This document shows, in pieces, positions 1 to 10,994 of a DNA stretch of 64,000 bases. Below the pieces are notes generated by a model, which was given only the letters and a program-made list of their open reading frames with translations, was not told where the DNA came from and did not search any database. Both the position numbers and the translations under genes were made by a program. Source of the stretch: Microbotryum silenes-acaulis (taxonomy: Eukaryota; Basidiomycota; Microbotryomycetes; Microbotryales; Microbotryaceae); the NCBI GenBank assembly GCA_003665825.1, contig QPFY01000009.1, positions 1,178,001 through 1,242,000 of the forward strand, given 5' to 3'. How positions within the stretch are numbered: position 1 is the stretch's first letter; every line of letters starts with the position of its first letter.

Positions 1-80
1 AAGCGACGAGGCATAAATCGAATGAGACCGCGCTGCCCCAAAAACTTGGCCTGCGACAAGGTGCAAAGCAATGCGGCGCT

Positions 81-1000
81 TTGTGGCAGCTCTCCTTGAC
101 ACCATCCCAAAGAATCCTCCATGCTGAGCGTGATCGAGTGGCTCCCATCAGCGCAGCCGATGCCGACCATCGTCTTCGAGTGCGCGGCCGGACCTCGGGT
201 TGGTGCGCCTGCTCGGTAACTTTCAAAAATTTAAAAGTTTGTGCAAGCAAGGGGCAGTCAGCGTCTCATCCGTCTCGTTGGCGGCTGCGAGCGAGCCCGA
301 TGGGGCGTTGACGGCGTAGAGGATCGAAAGCTTGTCGAGTTGCACTTGCGATGGGAGGTGTTCGACGATCGTCTTGAGGTCCGATGCGGTGAGGTGCCGG
401 TGTCGGAGGGCCCTGCACGTCGCCATGGCCTGTCATATCGTCGCTGAGGAAGGTCGCAAGATGCACGCCGCGTCGCGTACCGACACCGAGGGACTAAGCC
501 TGACGGCGTCGGGCGTCTTCTCCTGCTCCGCGCAATCGGGGCTCGAGCTCGATATACCTACCCAAGTTGTCGCATCCGACCAGACGTCGATCACCAGTCT
601 ACAGCCGAGTGGATCGATGATCGGGAGACAGTCGTAGTCATACTCGTACGGTCGAAGCCAAGCGATGGTACCAGGTTACTCACCACCTCCCTGATCGCCT
701 CAGCCATGTCTTTCATCGCACACACCGTCCCCAGTTTTCTCGTGGGCTTGCGGATCTTGGCCTCGTACTTGGACGGCGCGTCGAGGAAGGACTAGTTCAT
801 CGCCTTCGAATGTCGAGGTTTGCCCATTTGCGCGAAGAGTTGTCGCTTTGTATACTCTGCTCTGCCGTGGCCGTCATCGACACTGCGGAACTCGACTTGC
901 GCGGACTCGATTGTTTGCAAAGCATCGTCAACGCCCGAAATGCCTAGTAAGCCGAAGTCATCGCGTGCTTTTCTTGATCGTCCAGGTTGAGTCTTGTCTG
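81..1000 (-). pseudogene. Scrambled FunK1-type kinase relic (copy A)
   Basis: Patches of this stretch match the FunK1 copy at 9.5-11.7 kb. Positions 560-830 on the minus strand carry the N-terminal exon and the start of the second exon: PSKYEAKIRKPTRKLG, then YDYDCLPIIDP. The first exon holds an in-frame stop (MN*SF where copy B has MDKFF). Positions 440-510 match the same family in the opposite orientation, so the block is a mosaic and cannot encode a kinase. Interestingly its second exon reads YDYDCL cleanly where copy B has an extra base. The part before about 430 has only a short minus-strand frame (67 codons) that I do not recognise. Assignment to FunK1 rests on similarity within this window. 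Confidence 0.6.
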
Positions 1001-1168
1001 GCTTTTTCGTCGTGCCTATCAACCACGACAAGACTCAACCAGGACGAACAAGACATGCACGCGAGGCCTACGGCCTACCAGGCATATCGCACCTCGACGA
1101 TGCTTTGAAACAATCGAGCGCGCTCAAGTCGAGTCCCGTAGTGTCGATGACGGCCATGGCGGATGAGA
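845..1168. repeat. Fold-back inverted repeat, arms about 140 bp
   Basis: Positions 845-993 and 1026-1168 are diverged reverse complements separated by a loop of about 30 bp; the innermost perfect stem is GACAAGACTCAACC and its complement. Both arms derive from the N-terminal FunK1 coding segment also present at 11,560-11,695. After the second arm the sequence returns to the order seen in copy B (about 1,185 matches 11,712), so the second arm looks like an extra inverted piece added to an otherwise collinear copy. Confidence 0.75.
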
Positions 1169-1639
1169 GGGTGCGAGATAGGCCCGCGCGCCGCCGTCGA
1201 TGGGGTGCGAGCCGACGAGTTGAGCAGGTAGGTGGGAAGCGATTGGGTGGTGGTGGTGGGAATCCTAGAGCGCCGTGCTGGCGTGGCGGTCCACTGCCGA
1301 GTGCCATCGATCAGCGTAGCGAAACCGGTCAAGGCCGCACGTAAATCTGTGATGGAAGGAAAAGCGGAGAGCTTGTCCAAAGCCGACCTAGGGGCTCTCG
1401 CCGACGAAGAAGCATCTGAAACCTTATGAACAGGAAAAGCCATGTCCCGTTGAGAAGGGTCCGTAGGATATATGCTTGATGAAGAAGTGTCTGTAGAGGA
1501 AAGACGGCCGCACGGGCGACGGTTCGCGACGGGGTTCGCTTCTGATCTGGCCCCGTTGGACGCGATGTCAAACAACTCCGACGAGACCGTAACCGGCGAG
1601 TCTGTGTAGGCCGAAACCAAGTGGGACGTGGTAACGTTG

Positions 1640-2200
1640 TAGGAACTGAAGGAATTCTAATGGGAGTCCGGTGCTCCCGCCTGGAAACTCCTGTAGAGTT
1701 CGCGACCGAAAGAGGCTACTAATAGGTCATGCAGACGTGCCCCACCACCAGACGCGTTCGCACTCGCATCAGCGGCAACCGCCAGCACCGCCAGCACCGG
1801 CACCGTCAGCACCGCCAGCACCGGCACCACCAGGACCGCCAGTACCAACACCAACAGGACCAACAGGACCGCCAGTACCAACAGGACCGCCAGCACCACC
1901 AGCACCACCAGCACCACTGGGGTAGGCGTTGATCTCGCCGCCTCCGAGATTGAATGGGTATGGAGATCGCCGCGAGTGGGACACCTGAGGCTGCTCGAGT
2001 TGGAACGAAAGATATGGGAAAACGGGGGGTTTGTTGGCGTGGGAAGGCGCGTAAAGCAAACCTTTCAAAGTTCCGAGCGAAAATAGTTGGTTCTAACAAA
2101 GAGGGAGTACTTAATGATTCACACCGTACGCGCCTTTCGACTCGCTCGGCGCGCCCGTTCTCGCCCGTTCGCTCCCGTTCGTCGCCTTTTGGCAAACGGG
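1640..2200. repeat. Proline-codon minisatellite and intergenic DNA
   Basis: Positions 1,775-1,920 consist of imperfect CCAGCACCG / CCAACAGGA units that read as Pro/Ala/Gly-rich strings in several frames on both strands. No convincing gene is seen between about 1,180 and 2,200. The rest of this stretch is ordinary intergenic sequence ending in the ABP1 upstream region. Confidence 0.6.
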
Positions 2201-2203
2201 CAA

Positions 2204-2272
2204 GTCACCCCCAAGTCACCCTAATAAGTCACCCACAGAGCAGGTCACCCACAGGTCGCGCAGACGTCACCC
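2204..2272 (+). promoter_or_regulatory. Five GTCACCC boxes upstream of ABP1
   Basis: GTCACCC occurs at 2204, 2215, 2228, 2244 and 2266, all on the plus strand, ending 60 bp before the ABP1 start codon. The spacing widens from 11 to 22 bp. A short CCCGTTC repeat lies just upstream at 2,155-2,180. The clustering suggests binding sites for one regulator, but no specific factor can be named from sequence. Confidence 0.4.
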
Positions 2273-2332
2273 ACACGGTCTTGCTCCTTCCTCGTCATCG
2301 GTCGTACCCGAGATAGCGCCCACTACCTCATC

Positions 2333-5051
2333 ATGGCTGGTCACCTCTCGTTCGGTCAATCCGGTCTCAAGGAACCCTACCACGAAATCATCGCCGGAGG
2401 TCAGTACATCCATCCACTCTCCTCCGTAGCTGCCCGCCGATGTCTTCCCCGCGCGCCGAGGCGGCTGTCCCAACCGACCACGTCACCGTCAGCCCCACCT
2501 CGGCCCGTCCGCCCCCCAAGCGGTACGACCAACGGAGCGCCTTGCCGTCGGAGCTCGAGCGACCTCGTACGACTGTCCTCCAATGCGGCTCCACGGTGTA
2601 GCCTCACCCACACCCTTCATTGATGGACGCCACGTGGACCGCACACGCTGCTCAGATCTAAAGCACCGACCGCGATGACGCTCCAACGCTCAGCACCGCC
2701 TCGGCGTCTGATCAGTGCCCACGTGCGGCACTATCGCGCGACCGCAATCATACACTGCAGTCTCGAAGTTACCCAAGTCCGTCGTAGGTGCTGAACTCGT
2801 CTTGAATCCGCAGGTGATACCGACTATGCACTCTACACGCTCGCACACCCCACCCCGTCCGTCAACGAGCTCAAGCTGGTTACCTCGGGTCAGTCATCCC
2901 CAGCCTTGTGCACACATCATCCCAGTACGAGTAGTTGATATTGAACGCATACATCGTCCCTCAGGCTCCGGAGGACTCGAGGAACTCGAGGATGAGTTCT
3001 TGGACGGCAAGGCCATGTGGGCCTTTGTTCGTGTCAAGGATTCAGGATCGGGCTTGCCCAAATTCGTCTTGATCAACTGGGTGAGTAACAAATTCATCCG
3101 AACGAGTGTGACACCAGCTGACAATAAAGATCCGTTACTCTGCGCATTTCCAGCTGGGCGAAGGATCGCCTGAATCGCGCAAGGCCTCCTTCCCCGCCCA
3201 TTCGCTCGCCGTAGCTGGATTCCTCAAGGGAGCCCATATCAGTATCCATGCCCGTCACGATGCCGACGTTAGCCCGGCTCTTATTCGTCGCAAGGTCGCC
3301 GACTCATCCGGTGCAAAGTACTCGATCCACAACGAGCCTGCGCAGCGATACGTCGCGCCCAAGCCGGTCGTGAGTGAAGCATCTGCGAGCGGACCGTCGA
3401 TGCTATCAATCGATGGCTGATAGTACCCATGAATGCACAGTCATCGAGCTATGTCCCCATCGGCCGACCCGAGATCAGCCACTCCAAGCCGGCACCTCCA
3501 CCTACTCCCGTTGGTACGACGTATCAGAGCAAGGCGAACGAACTGGCCGAGATCCGAGCCAAACAGGCTGCTGCAGCGAGCGCTGCCAAGCCGTCCTTCC
3601 CTCGTGACGAGCCATCGTCGGACGCGTTCGCACCGCGAGTTGTTGCTCCTGTAGTTCGAGTACCGGTCAGTGACGCTGCGCCCTCGCATGATCTCGAAAT
3701 GGGGGTGAAGCTTACTCGTTGCGTTCTTCGAAAGCAGGCTTTTGCTGCTGCACCTATCCCCGCCCCGCCTGCTCCTGCTCCACCTAAATCAACTCCGGCG
3801 CCTGTCGCCCGAGCTCCGGAGAGGGCACCGGGCGGAGTCACGTATGAACGCCCCGAAGCGGTCGGCACGGCCTACACCCCCGTCTCGCTCCCCAAGCCGG
3901 GCAAGCTCGCCAACAGGTGGGGTGCGAACGCCGTCACCTCGTCACCCTCACCAGCGTCGTACGGCGCTTCACCACTCAACCCTGGGGCTGGAGCTGCCCA
4001 GAAGCCTTTGACGTGGAGTGAGAGGCAAGCATTGGCGAAGAAACAGAGGGAGGAAGAGGACGAAGCTTCGGCCGCGGCGGGCCAGAGATCACTCGGCGCT
4101 GTGGGGGGCGCGACGCCTTCGTCTGGGATTAGGCAAGGTGGCTTCGGTGCGGCGTCCGTACCTGCCGCCCCTGCTGCTCCTTCGGCACCACCTGCACCAC
4201 CTGCACCACCTCGCGCACCCCTCGCCCCCGCTGCACGACCTGTTCAACAAGCCGTCGATGACGATGATAAGGACTTTGCGACTCCGAGCCTGAAGCGAGG
4301 TGATTCCGACGACGAGGATAAGATCGTGCCTGTACGAGCCACGCCTACTGCACCGAACGCTCCCCCTCCACCTCCCATGGCCCCTGTCGCACCTCCACCT
4401 CCACCAGTCGTGCCACAAGCGCCTCTCCCACCACCAATCGCACCTCAAGCTCCTCCACCTCCCTCGATGGCTTCCGCCGCACCGCTACCACCCCCTGCAC
4501 CGCCAGCTCCACCTGCGCCACCTGCGCCACCAGCTCCCGCTGCGCCTCCAGCTCCACCAGTTCCTCAATTGAAGGGTCTCTCGCTCCACCCTTCCGGTCC
4601 TCAAGCCCGCGTCCTGTTTGACTACGCAGCCGAAGAAGAGAACGAATTAACTTTGGTTGAAGGAACGACGATTTATGGTGTCGAGATGGTCGATGAGGGG
4701 TGGTGGCAGGCTACGGATGAGGAAGGGAAGGAAGGGTTGTTCCCTTCTAATTATGTCGAGTTGATTGAGGAGGGTGGGGGTGGGGATGAAGTAAAGAGAG
4801 AGGTACAGCCTGAGCGCTTGGCGGAATCGGAGATTGAGTTGGAACGGGAGTCAGAGGCACGAACGGAAGATGCTGGTTTAGTTGCGATCGCGTTGTACGA
4901 CTATGAAGAAGCGGAAGAAGGCGAGTTGTCGTTCAAGGAAGGGGAGACGATCGTACGCATCGATAAAGTTAGCGAGGAGTGGTGGCAGGGAGTGAATGAG
5001 CGTACGGGACAGGAAGGGGTCTTCCCCGCGCCTTATGTTGAGGTTCAATAG
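2333..5051 (+). CDS. ABP1: Actin-binding protein Abp1 (drebrin-like)
   Basis: Abp1 binds F-actin and links it to endocytosis and Arp2/3 regulation at cortical actin patches. Exons: 2333-2399, 2814-2888, 2965-3080, 3154-3369, 3441-5051, giving 694 codons plus stop in one frame. Residues about 1-158 form the ADF-homology domain ([46 protein letters not shown]). Then come the basic segment [14 protein letters not shown], an acidic patch DDDDKDF, a long Pro/Ala-rich tract, and two C-terminal SH3 domains ([15 protein letters not shown] to [25 protein letters not shown] to [10 protein letters not shown]). Two SH3 domains occur in some fungal Abp1 proteins, whereas budding yeast has one. The first intron is long (414 bp). 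Positions 3666-3737 (72 bp, GTCAGT to CAG) could be a further in-frame intron. The start is the only ATG that feeds the conserved domain. Confidence 0.93.
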
Positions 5052-5122
5052 TGTGGGAGATTGGGACATGGGAATTGAGAATACGTATTGCCATGGAGGA
5101 AAGCTACACGAGTGAGGAGGGC

Positions 5123-6337
5123 TTAAAATTTGGACATTCTCGAACCCCCGTCGAGACGGATCGCTGCGAAGTGTCACGCAAAGGGAACATGGTATCAGCA
5201 TCGCCCGAAGCGAATGCCTATCAGTCAGCCTTAGGGGGGACGTACTAGATCCATTGAGCATTTGATTCCCAATAATGGCGACGGCGAGGTAGGCGTACTC
5301 GTGCGACTCGCCAAAACGAGGCGGGAACAAGGTCGACGAGAGCAGACCTTTCTTGACTTTTTCGGACGTGCCGGCTCCCATCGCGGTGGCGAAGAGTGAA
5401 GGGGCGATGCAGACGACTCGGATACCTGATATAGAGCAGAATACTGTCAGGGCGGGAGATCTCGCCTTTGACATTTGGACGAAAAAAACTGGAAGAGAGT
5501 TGTTTCGACGTCCTCGACGTACCGTATCGAGCCAAATCTCGAGCCATCGGCAATACCAACCCTTCCACACCCGCCTTGGAGCTCGCATAGGCGACCTGTC
5601 CCATCTGACCTTCCGTAGCAGAGACGCTACTGGTCATAATGATGACTCCGCGATCCTCGGTCAAAGGGCTGTTGGATTTGGCCGGTGGTGGGGGCGGGTG
5701 CATCGACGCGATCTTGGCGGCGACCAAGCGGGCGACGATGAAGGAGCCCGTGAGGTTGATGGCAATGACGTCTTGGAAGATGTCGAGAGGGAAGGGAGAA
5801 CCGTCCCCTTGGATCGTCTGTTGAGTCATAGTGGAGCGATTCGCCTAGGAAGTCAACTTCTGCGTCCCCGGACTGAAATTTCTGGACTCCTACTCGCCGA
5901 GCCGAGATCGATCCGAAACGCACCTTGCCGGCCATCCCCACACCACCGCAATGCACGACCCCGCCAACCTTCTTCCCTTTCCAATGCTCGCACGTCTTCT
6001 CAATCGCGGATGAGACTTGGTTCTCCTCCCTGATGTCGACGAGAGCGAAGAAAGCGCGGTCGGCGCCGAGCTCCTTCGCCAGAGCTGTGCCCGAGTCTTC
6101 ATTGTAGTCCATAATACCGACTAGAGCTCCTTTTGATGCGAGCTCTTTGGCTGTTGCCAATCCTAGACCTGATCCACCACCGGTCTGATCGCGAACGTGA
6201 AAGCGGCGAGCCCATGTACAAGACCAATTGAAGAAGCGTGGATGATCATGTCGGTTTCGTCAGCCTTTATAAGATGCGCTGCATGTATAAAAGGAAGTGA
6301 GACTCGCCACAAAGAAAATGTTGCCCTTGATCTGCAT
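5123..6337 (-). CDS. Short-chain dehydrogenase, HSD17B10-like
   Basis: NAD(P)-dependent short-chain dehydrogenase resembling 3-hydroxyacyl-CoA dehydrogenase type 2, which acts in mitochondrial fatty acid and isoleucine breakdown. The substrate is inferred from family resemblance only. Exons (minus): 6337-6308, 6184-5924, 5817-5523, 5425-5246, 5163-5123; 268 residues, usual for the family. The Rossmann motif [10 protein letters not shown], the acidic residue of IMDYNED, the catalytic serine region [11 protein letters not shown], the active-site YASSK and the C-terminal end [12 protein letters not shown] are all present. The first intron must start with GC (GCGAGT) to give FFV-TGGG; a GT donor three bases earlier would lose the conserved valine. 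The 3' end faces the ABP1 3' end (convergent, 71 bp apart). Confidence 0.9.
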
Positions 6338-7031
6338 CGTTGCGGTTTCGGCGCGTGAGGATGAACAGATGCAGTGGGAGCTGAGGCGCGAGGCGAGTCG
6401 TTTCAATAGGGGTAGGGGGTGGCAGACGAACCCGGGATGATGTGCTTGAGGATTGCACTGCACTGGTGATGTGTTGCGAGCCTTATGTCGATGATGCTTG
6501 CGAAAGAGAGGGCGTAAAAGGTGTGCTGGTGCCAAGTCTTTCTCGACGCCGAGTCCCGATTGCGCTCGGTCTCGCTCTGTCCGGTCCGGGTGTCGCATCA
6601 TCCGGAAGCGGCAGCGGCACGGGAGTTTCGAATTCTCAGAAATGCTACAATCACGCTCGTAGCTAGTCATCAGTGGAAGACGTTTCTTTAAAAAAGACAA
6701 ATGATGACTGCGGGTCGGGTCGAGCACCCTTATTCTACGCGACTTTCAATATTTCTCGTTCGCGCACTACATTCTCCGTTTGATCGAAAGCGGCCCAATC
6801 GACCGGACGGAGTCGGACCCCTCTGTCCCGCAAACTCCGCGCGGTGTGGAATTTGCTAGGTGACGATCTACCTAAGCTGGATCGAAGATATTCTTTTCGG
6901 CTCCTTGGCCGATCGAGTAGAGCGAAAGCGTCGTTGCAGTTGGAAGGAGCGGCGAGCGGTCGAGGAGATCTGTGCAGTTGGGAATATGGGAATTCCCGGA
7001 ACTGTGTGTTACGGAGAACAAAAGAAGGTTT
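6338..7031. other. Intergenic region, no gene recognised
   Basis: Short open frames on both strands (up to 155 codons) show no family motif, and they overlap each other. I see no coding support here. Confidence 0.4.
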
Positions 7032-7102
7032 GGGTGAACTGAGAGTCGAACTCGGGTCCACTCCATTAATCAGAGTTGCTCTGACCTCTGAGCTACTCAA
7101 CC
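7032..7102 (-). tRNA. tRNA-like sequence, probably a tRNA pseudogene
   Basis: The minus strand folds as a tRNA. The D stem is perfect (GCTC/GAGC) with the A-box TAGCTCAG, the anticodon stem is ACTCT/GGAGT (one G-T pair), and the B-box is GAGTTCGACTC. The acceptor stem is 7 bp with one mismatch (T3-C70), followed by discriminator A. The T stem has one mismatch. The 7-base anticodon loop is GATTAAT, lacking the almost invariant T33; read literally the anticodon is TTA, which would decode a stop codon. These defects point to a decayed tRNA or a tRNA-derived element. Confidence 0.5.
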
Positions 7103-7297
7103 AGCGGGAATAGGTCAAGGGAGCGGCGCACCCAGCTCAAGCCGGCGGCGGTTCTCCCTCCCATTGGGATCCACGGCGGGCGGACTGGTGCGCGGCCACA
7201 TTGACTTCTACTTGTGCGGCGTACGCGCGAGTACAAGAGTGCCTGAATAGAATTTGATAGGCCTGATCCCGCGGGTGCCAAGCTGGGTCTTTTCCTC

Positions 7298-7394
7298 ACG
7301 TTTGGCTCTGCATCGGATCAGGTGTGTACTTCGCGTATTCATGTCCCAATGTGTCTAATGATTAACTCTGACGTTTGGCTCTGCATAGGATCAG
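7298..7394 (+). repeat. Direct repeat ahead of a gag fragment
   Basis: ACGTTTGGCTCTGCAT followed by C/AGGATCA occurs at 7,298-7,320 and 7,371-7,393, 73 bp apart with one difference. It lies about 95 bp before the gag-like frame and could be a remnant of that element's LTR, but no matching 3' copy is seen. Confidence 0.4.
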
Positions 7395-7487
7395 TCAATT
7401 GTTCAACTTGGTAGCGTCTGTCCCTGACGCAAGGCAAACAAACCCCCGCACGATAAGACTAGATCGATCAACCATTACGCCTCTCCC

Positions 7488-8143
7488 ATGTCGTACATCA
7501 ATGTCGCCTCCACCAAGGCTATACTCGGAGCCTTTTTCGGCAACATTGATGCTGGCAATTGGTCGCTCGCCAAAGAGCAACTGGAGATGGCACTCGACAG
7601 CGACGGTCACCTCGTCCCACTCCAAACGGCTACTACCCTGCCCACGATGCTCACCGTCAACGCCTTCACCAAAGCAGGCGTCCTCGACGCAGCCGGCTGG
7701 TACAACCACCGGCGGACTCATCGTGATGTCAAGGCCAAGCAGGAGGCGATCGTCAACGGTGCAAAGGCTCATCTTATGATGTGTGTGGGCCAGGCGACTT
7801 ACGACAGGGTGAAGGACCTTCCCGCGGACAGACAGTGGGCCAAACTTGAGTCGGTCTTCGCCACGACCTCGAGCATCGCCGTCGATCGCAGAGCGCGCCT
7901 CGTCGAACTAGTCTCCATGCCTCAGTTCGTCGTCGGCGACGACTTCGAAGCTTGGCTTGCCACCTTCCGAGCGACCGTCAATTCACTCAACAACGCGGTC
8001 AAGCATGCCCAACCCTCGACGGCGGCGTGTACATGCGACCCCCTGCACCCGATCATCGTCCGGGACTGGCTGTGCAACCTGATGCCCGAAGCCTACGCTC
8101 CCACTATCCGCGCACTCGGCGACGACTTCGACATCGGAAAGTG
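7488..8143 (+). mobile_element. Copia-type gag fragment
   Basis: The open frame starts ATG at 7,488 and looks like a retrotransposon capsid (gag) segment: a TKAILGAFFG start, a WYNHRRTHRDVKAKQEAI segment, then VKDLPADRQWAKLESVFAT and DDFEAWLATFRATVNSL. It is not the same family as the gag of the intact element at 13.7 kb. No zinc knuckle, protease, integrase or reverse transcriptase follows. The frame runs to 8,183, but after about 8,143 it has entered the inverted copy described separately, so the gag is truncated. The gag assignment rests on general pattern and context. Confidence 0.55.
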
Positions 8144-8309
8144 GGAAAGCCAAGCTTCGAAGTCGTCGCCGACGACGAACTGAGGCATGGAGACCAGTTC
8201 GACGAGGCGTGCGCTGCGATCGACGGTGCTAGAGGTCGCGGCGAAGACCGACTCGACTTCGGCCCACTGTTTGTCCGCGGGGAGGTCCTTCACCGTGTCG
8301 TCTCGCCGC
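7802..8309. repeat. Inverted duplication of part of the gag fragment
   Basis: Positions 7,802-7,974 and the reverse complement of 8,139-8,309 both encode VKDLPAD(R/K)QWA..ESVFA.TSS and RLVELVSMPQFVVGDDFEAW. Arms of about 170 bp are separated by about 165 bp. The arms differ by several substitutions and one codon, so the two copies are related but not a fresh duplication. Confidence 0.8.
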
Positions 8310-9501
8310 TCCTTCCAACTGTTGCAACCTCCTGTCTCTCTCGCCGACATTGCGTTCGTCGCACCTCGGCCCGGAGTCTTTCCGAAACGGGACACCTCAG
8401 CACGGCGCATCGGTGAACAGCACACTAGCAAACCACCCCAACACACTCTGGAGGTAGGTGGCCAGATGGGCCCCCAGAATTGAGTCGAATCGAGGAAAAC
8501 TGGTCGTGTGGGTCCCTTGCGCAATGCATCACAAGGTGTGCGAGGAGAGCAGAGATGATCGCGCAGTGGCGCTCGGGAGGTGAGATCGGCCTAGGAAGAC
8601 AACGTTAGCATGGGTGCTCGCAACTCAGTGATTTCATCCTGCAAGTATTTATTGTCGTCCAAACAGCGATATTAGTGCCTTTTGTATCCACGACATTCGT
8701 CAAGGTGGCACCCGACGTGAGGTACGTTAGGTGACCAATCCCGCCGCTGTCTGGGTGTTGGCCGAACGACGGATAATCACGTCGGCGACAAAGTACTTCG
8801 AAACCAAAAGTCGAGTCGAGCTTCTCTCGACTCATCCCCTACTCTCTTCTTTCCCCGCCCTCAACACCATTACCCTCATCTACCTTGCATCTCTCCCTGA
8901 AGAAAGCGATCCTTCTCCAAAGTAGCCCTCGTCTTTACTCGGCTTTTTGCTCCTTTTCCACCCTTGGTTTCCATGGGTGAACATTGAGCAGCCAATGAAC
9001 ACGCGGAATCAACAGTAGGAGGGCACTTTGACTCACTGTTGATGCAGTATGAGTCGGTTATCCATGGGAAAGACAATACTGAGGCTGATGAGAAGAGGTT
9101 GGTCGTAGACACATAGGCTCGGTCCAACAAGAGATGCCGTCCGGAACGCGAATGCATCTCTCCGGGCCGCACACAAGTTGCAGTCACCTTGACAGTTGAC
9201 GTCAAAAGTCGTAATCTGGGAGGGCCCCGCCTGATCCACGTTTCTTTCATATAAGGGTTTCATTCTTGGACACTTACCAGATCTATTGTCATTTTCCACG
9301 TATCACCTAGGGCCGTCCAAGGTTAAGACTCCAAAAACTTTGCGCAGTTGAGCCGAATGAAGGCACCGCTGGCGCAGTTAGTTGTTCTGCCTGGAATTAC
9401 ACTGGGGCGGACGGAAACAACCTGGGGTATCTATTGCGAAAATCGGACAATCACTGGGATTAACAGCGAACAGCGGTCTATAGCCCAAGGCAAAAGTAGT
9501 C
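8310..9501. other. Intergenic, no gene recognised
   Basis: Only short overlapping frames are present (longest 124 codons). Nothing matches a family or repeat I recognise. Confidence 0.4.
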
Positions 9502-10994
9502 ACTTCAGAGCAAGGGAAGCAGCTGCTCAATGTCCGAGATGATCGACTCGTGCGACATCGTCCCGGACGGACCCCACAACTCCCCCAGTTGGGCTTCTTC
9601 CATAGCCACCTCGACATCGACGAATCGATTGTCGAGTCCACAATTGCTGCGCAAGATATCGACCAGTTGCTTGATGTTCGTCCAACGTTGTGCGCAGCCC
9701 TTCAACAGCTTGTGATAGCGGATGTTCAGGCCAAGCATATCTTTGAGGTCATAGACTAGGTCCGCTTCTTGCCGATTCCAGTAGCCCCAGGTAGTCTCAC
9801 CCTTTGGGGTCATCACAAGCACTTCATCGTCGCCCATGTACGGCTCGCGGAACGAAACCTCCATCACGACGTAGAAAAGCGACTCCATATCGTGCCATCG
9901 TTCGTGGACGACACGGAGCGGCTGTTGCGGCTGGGCGAGGATCGAGCAGGGGAGGTACGGCCAGGTGCCCTGTAACACGTCGTATAGTCCAAAGGCTAGC
10001 GCTGATCAGAAATATCATTCGGAGAAACATACACAGGGGAGGACGCACGGATCGTATTCTGCGGTGCCGCTCGGTGCAAGGCCGATCATGTGGGACGGCG
10101 AGGTGATAGTCGAGGAGAGCGCCGACGCCGTCACGGTCGATGACAACGCTATCGTACGAGATGTCCCGGTGGATATAGCCTAGCTTGTAGAGATTTTGCT
10201 GTCCTGGACGGGCATGGGAACGGGGTTGTCGGCTAGGGAGCGCAAACGCCAGTCCACCCAGATGATTCGTGTGCTTACCTTTGACGACTCCAAGTACGGC
10301 CAGGGCGAGTTCCTGGGTCGTCGTCGTCGTGTTGAGGCGCCGATAACACTGTTGGATGAAGACCACCTCGAGTGCCCGGGGCTCGATGCTATCAAAGCTC
10401 TCATCGTCGCCGAGGAAGGTCGGAAGCGTGCGGAACTCGCCACGGTAGATGCCGGCGCTAAGGCTTAGTCCCTCGGTGTCGGCACGCGACGCGGCGTGCA
10501 TCTTGCGACGTAGTGCGATGCCATCGTCAAGGAGGGAGTGTTCCGCCCATGCGACCGTCATAGCGTACTCGACGGCAGGGGTAGGCGAGGTCGACGTGAT
10601 CGGAGTGATCGACTTGGGATCGACCTGAGGCGCGGGTCGTGCAGTGGCATGGAACGCGGTGGTGGTGAGACCACGGCAGTTTCGGCGTCGGATGAGGAGC
10701 TCCTGGATCTCGAGATCTCGAAGGTCGCCGAGCTCGGACTCGAAGTCGTGGGCACGGGGTGGGAGAAGCTTGTCCGAGACGACAAAAGGTCCGAACACGT
10801 CGTCGACCTCGTTCGTCGAGGCCAGCATCCCGAGCCCGTCGTCGTCGAGTTCGATGAGGCGCGACAGCACGCGCCGGAGCAGCACCGCTTCCTCACCGCA
10901 CTTGCAGGCGTTCGTCGTGAACGCCCCACTCGCGTTGACGAGGTAGACTTGAAGCACGTCCCCGCAAAGGGTGAGCCCGATCGCGTGGGCGCGG
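9502..10994 (-). repeat. Inverted-repeat arm B (FunK1 kinase segment)
   Basis: This segment is almost identical, in reverse orientation, to 24,546-26,038. Both arms are 1,493 bp with no length difference. Protein-level differences are few (for example MTPKGETT against MTPDGETT, DLKDM against ALKDM, RFVDVEV against RFIGVEV). Identity ends sharply at the outer edge of arm C (24,546), while arm B continues into the N-terminal half of the gene. Confidence 0.92.

Noticed and set aside
1657..2195. Long Pro/Gly/Trp-Cys-rich frames on both strands
   Set aside because: They are produced by the CCAGCACCG minisatellite read in different frames; no start context, splice pattern or domain.
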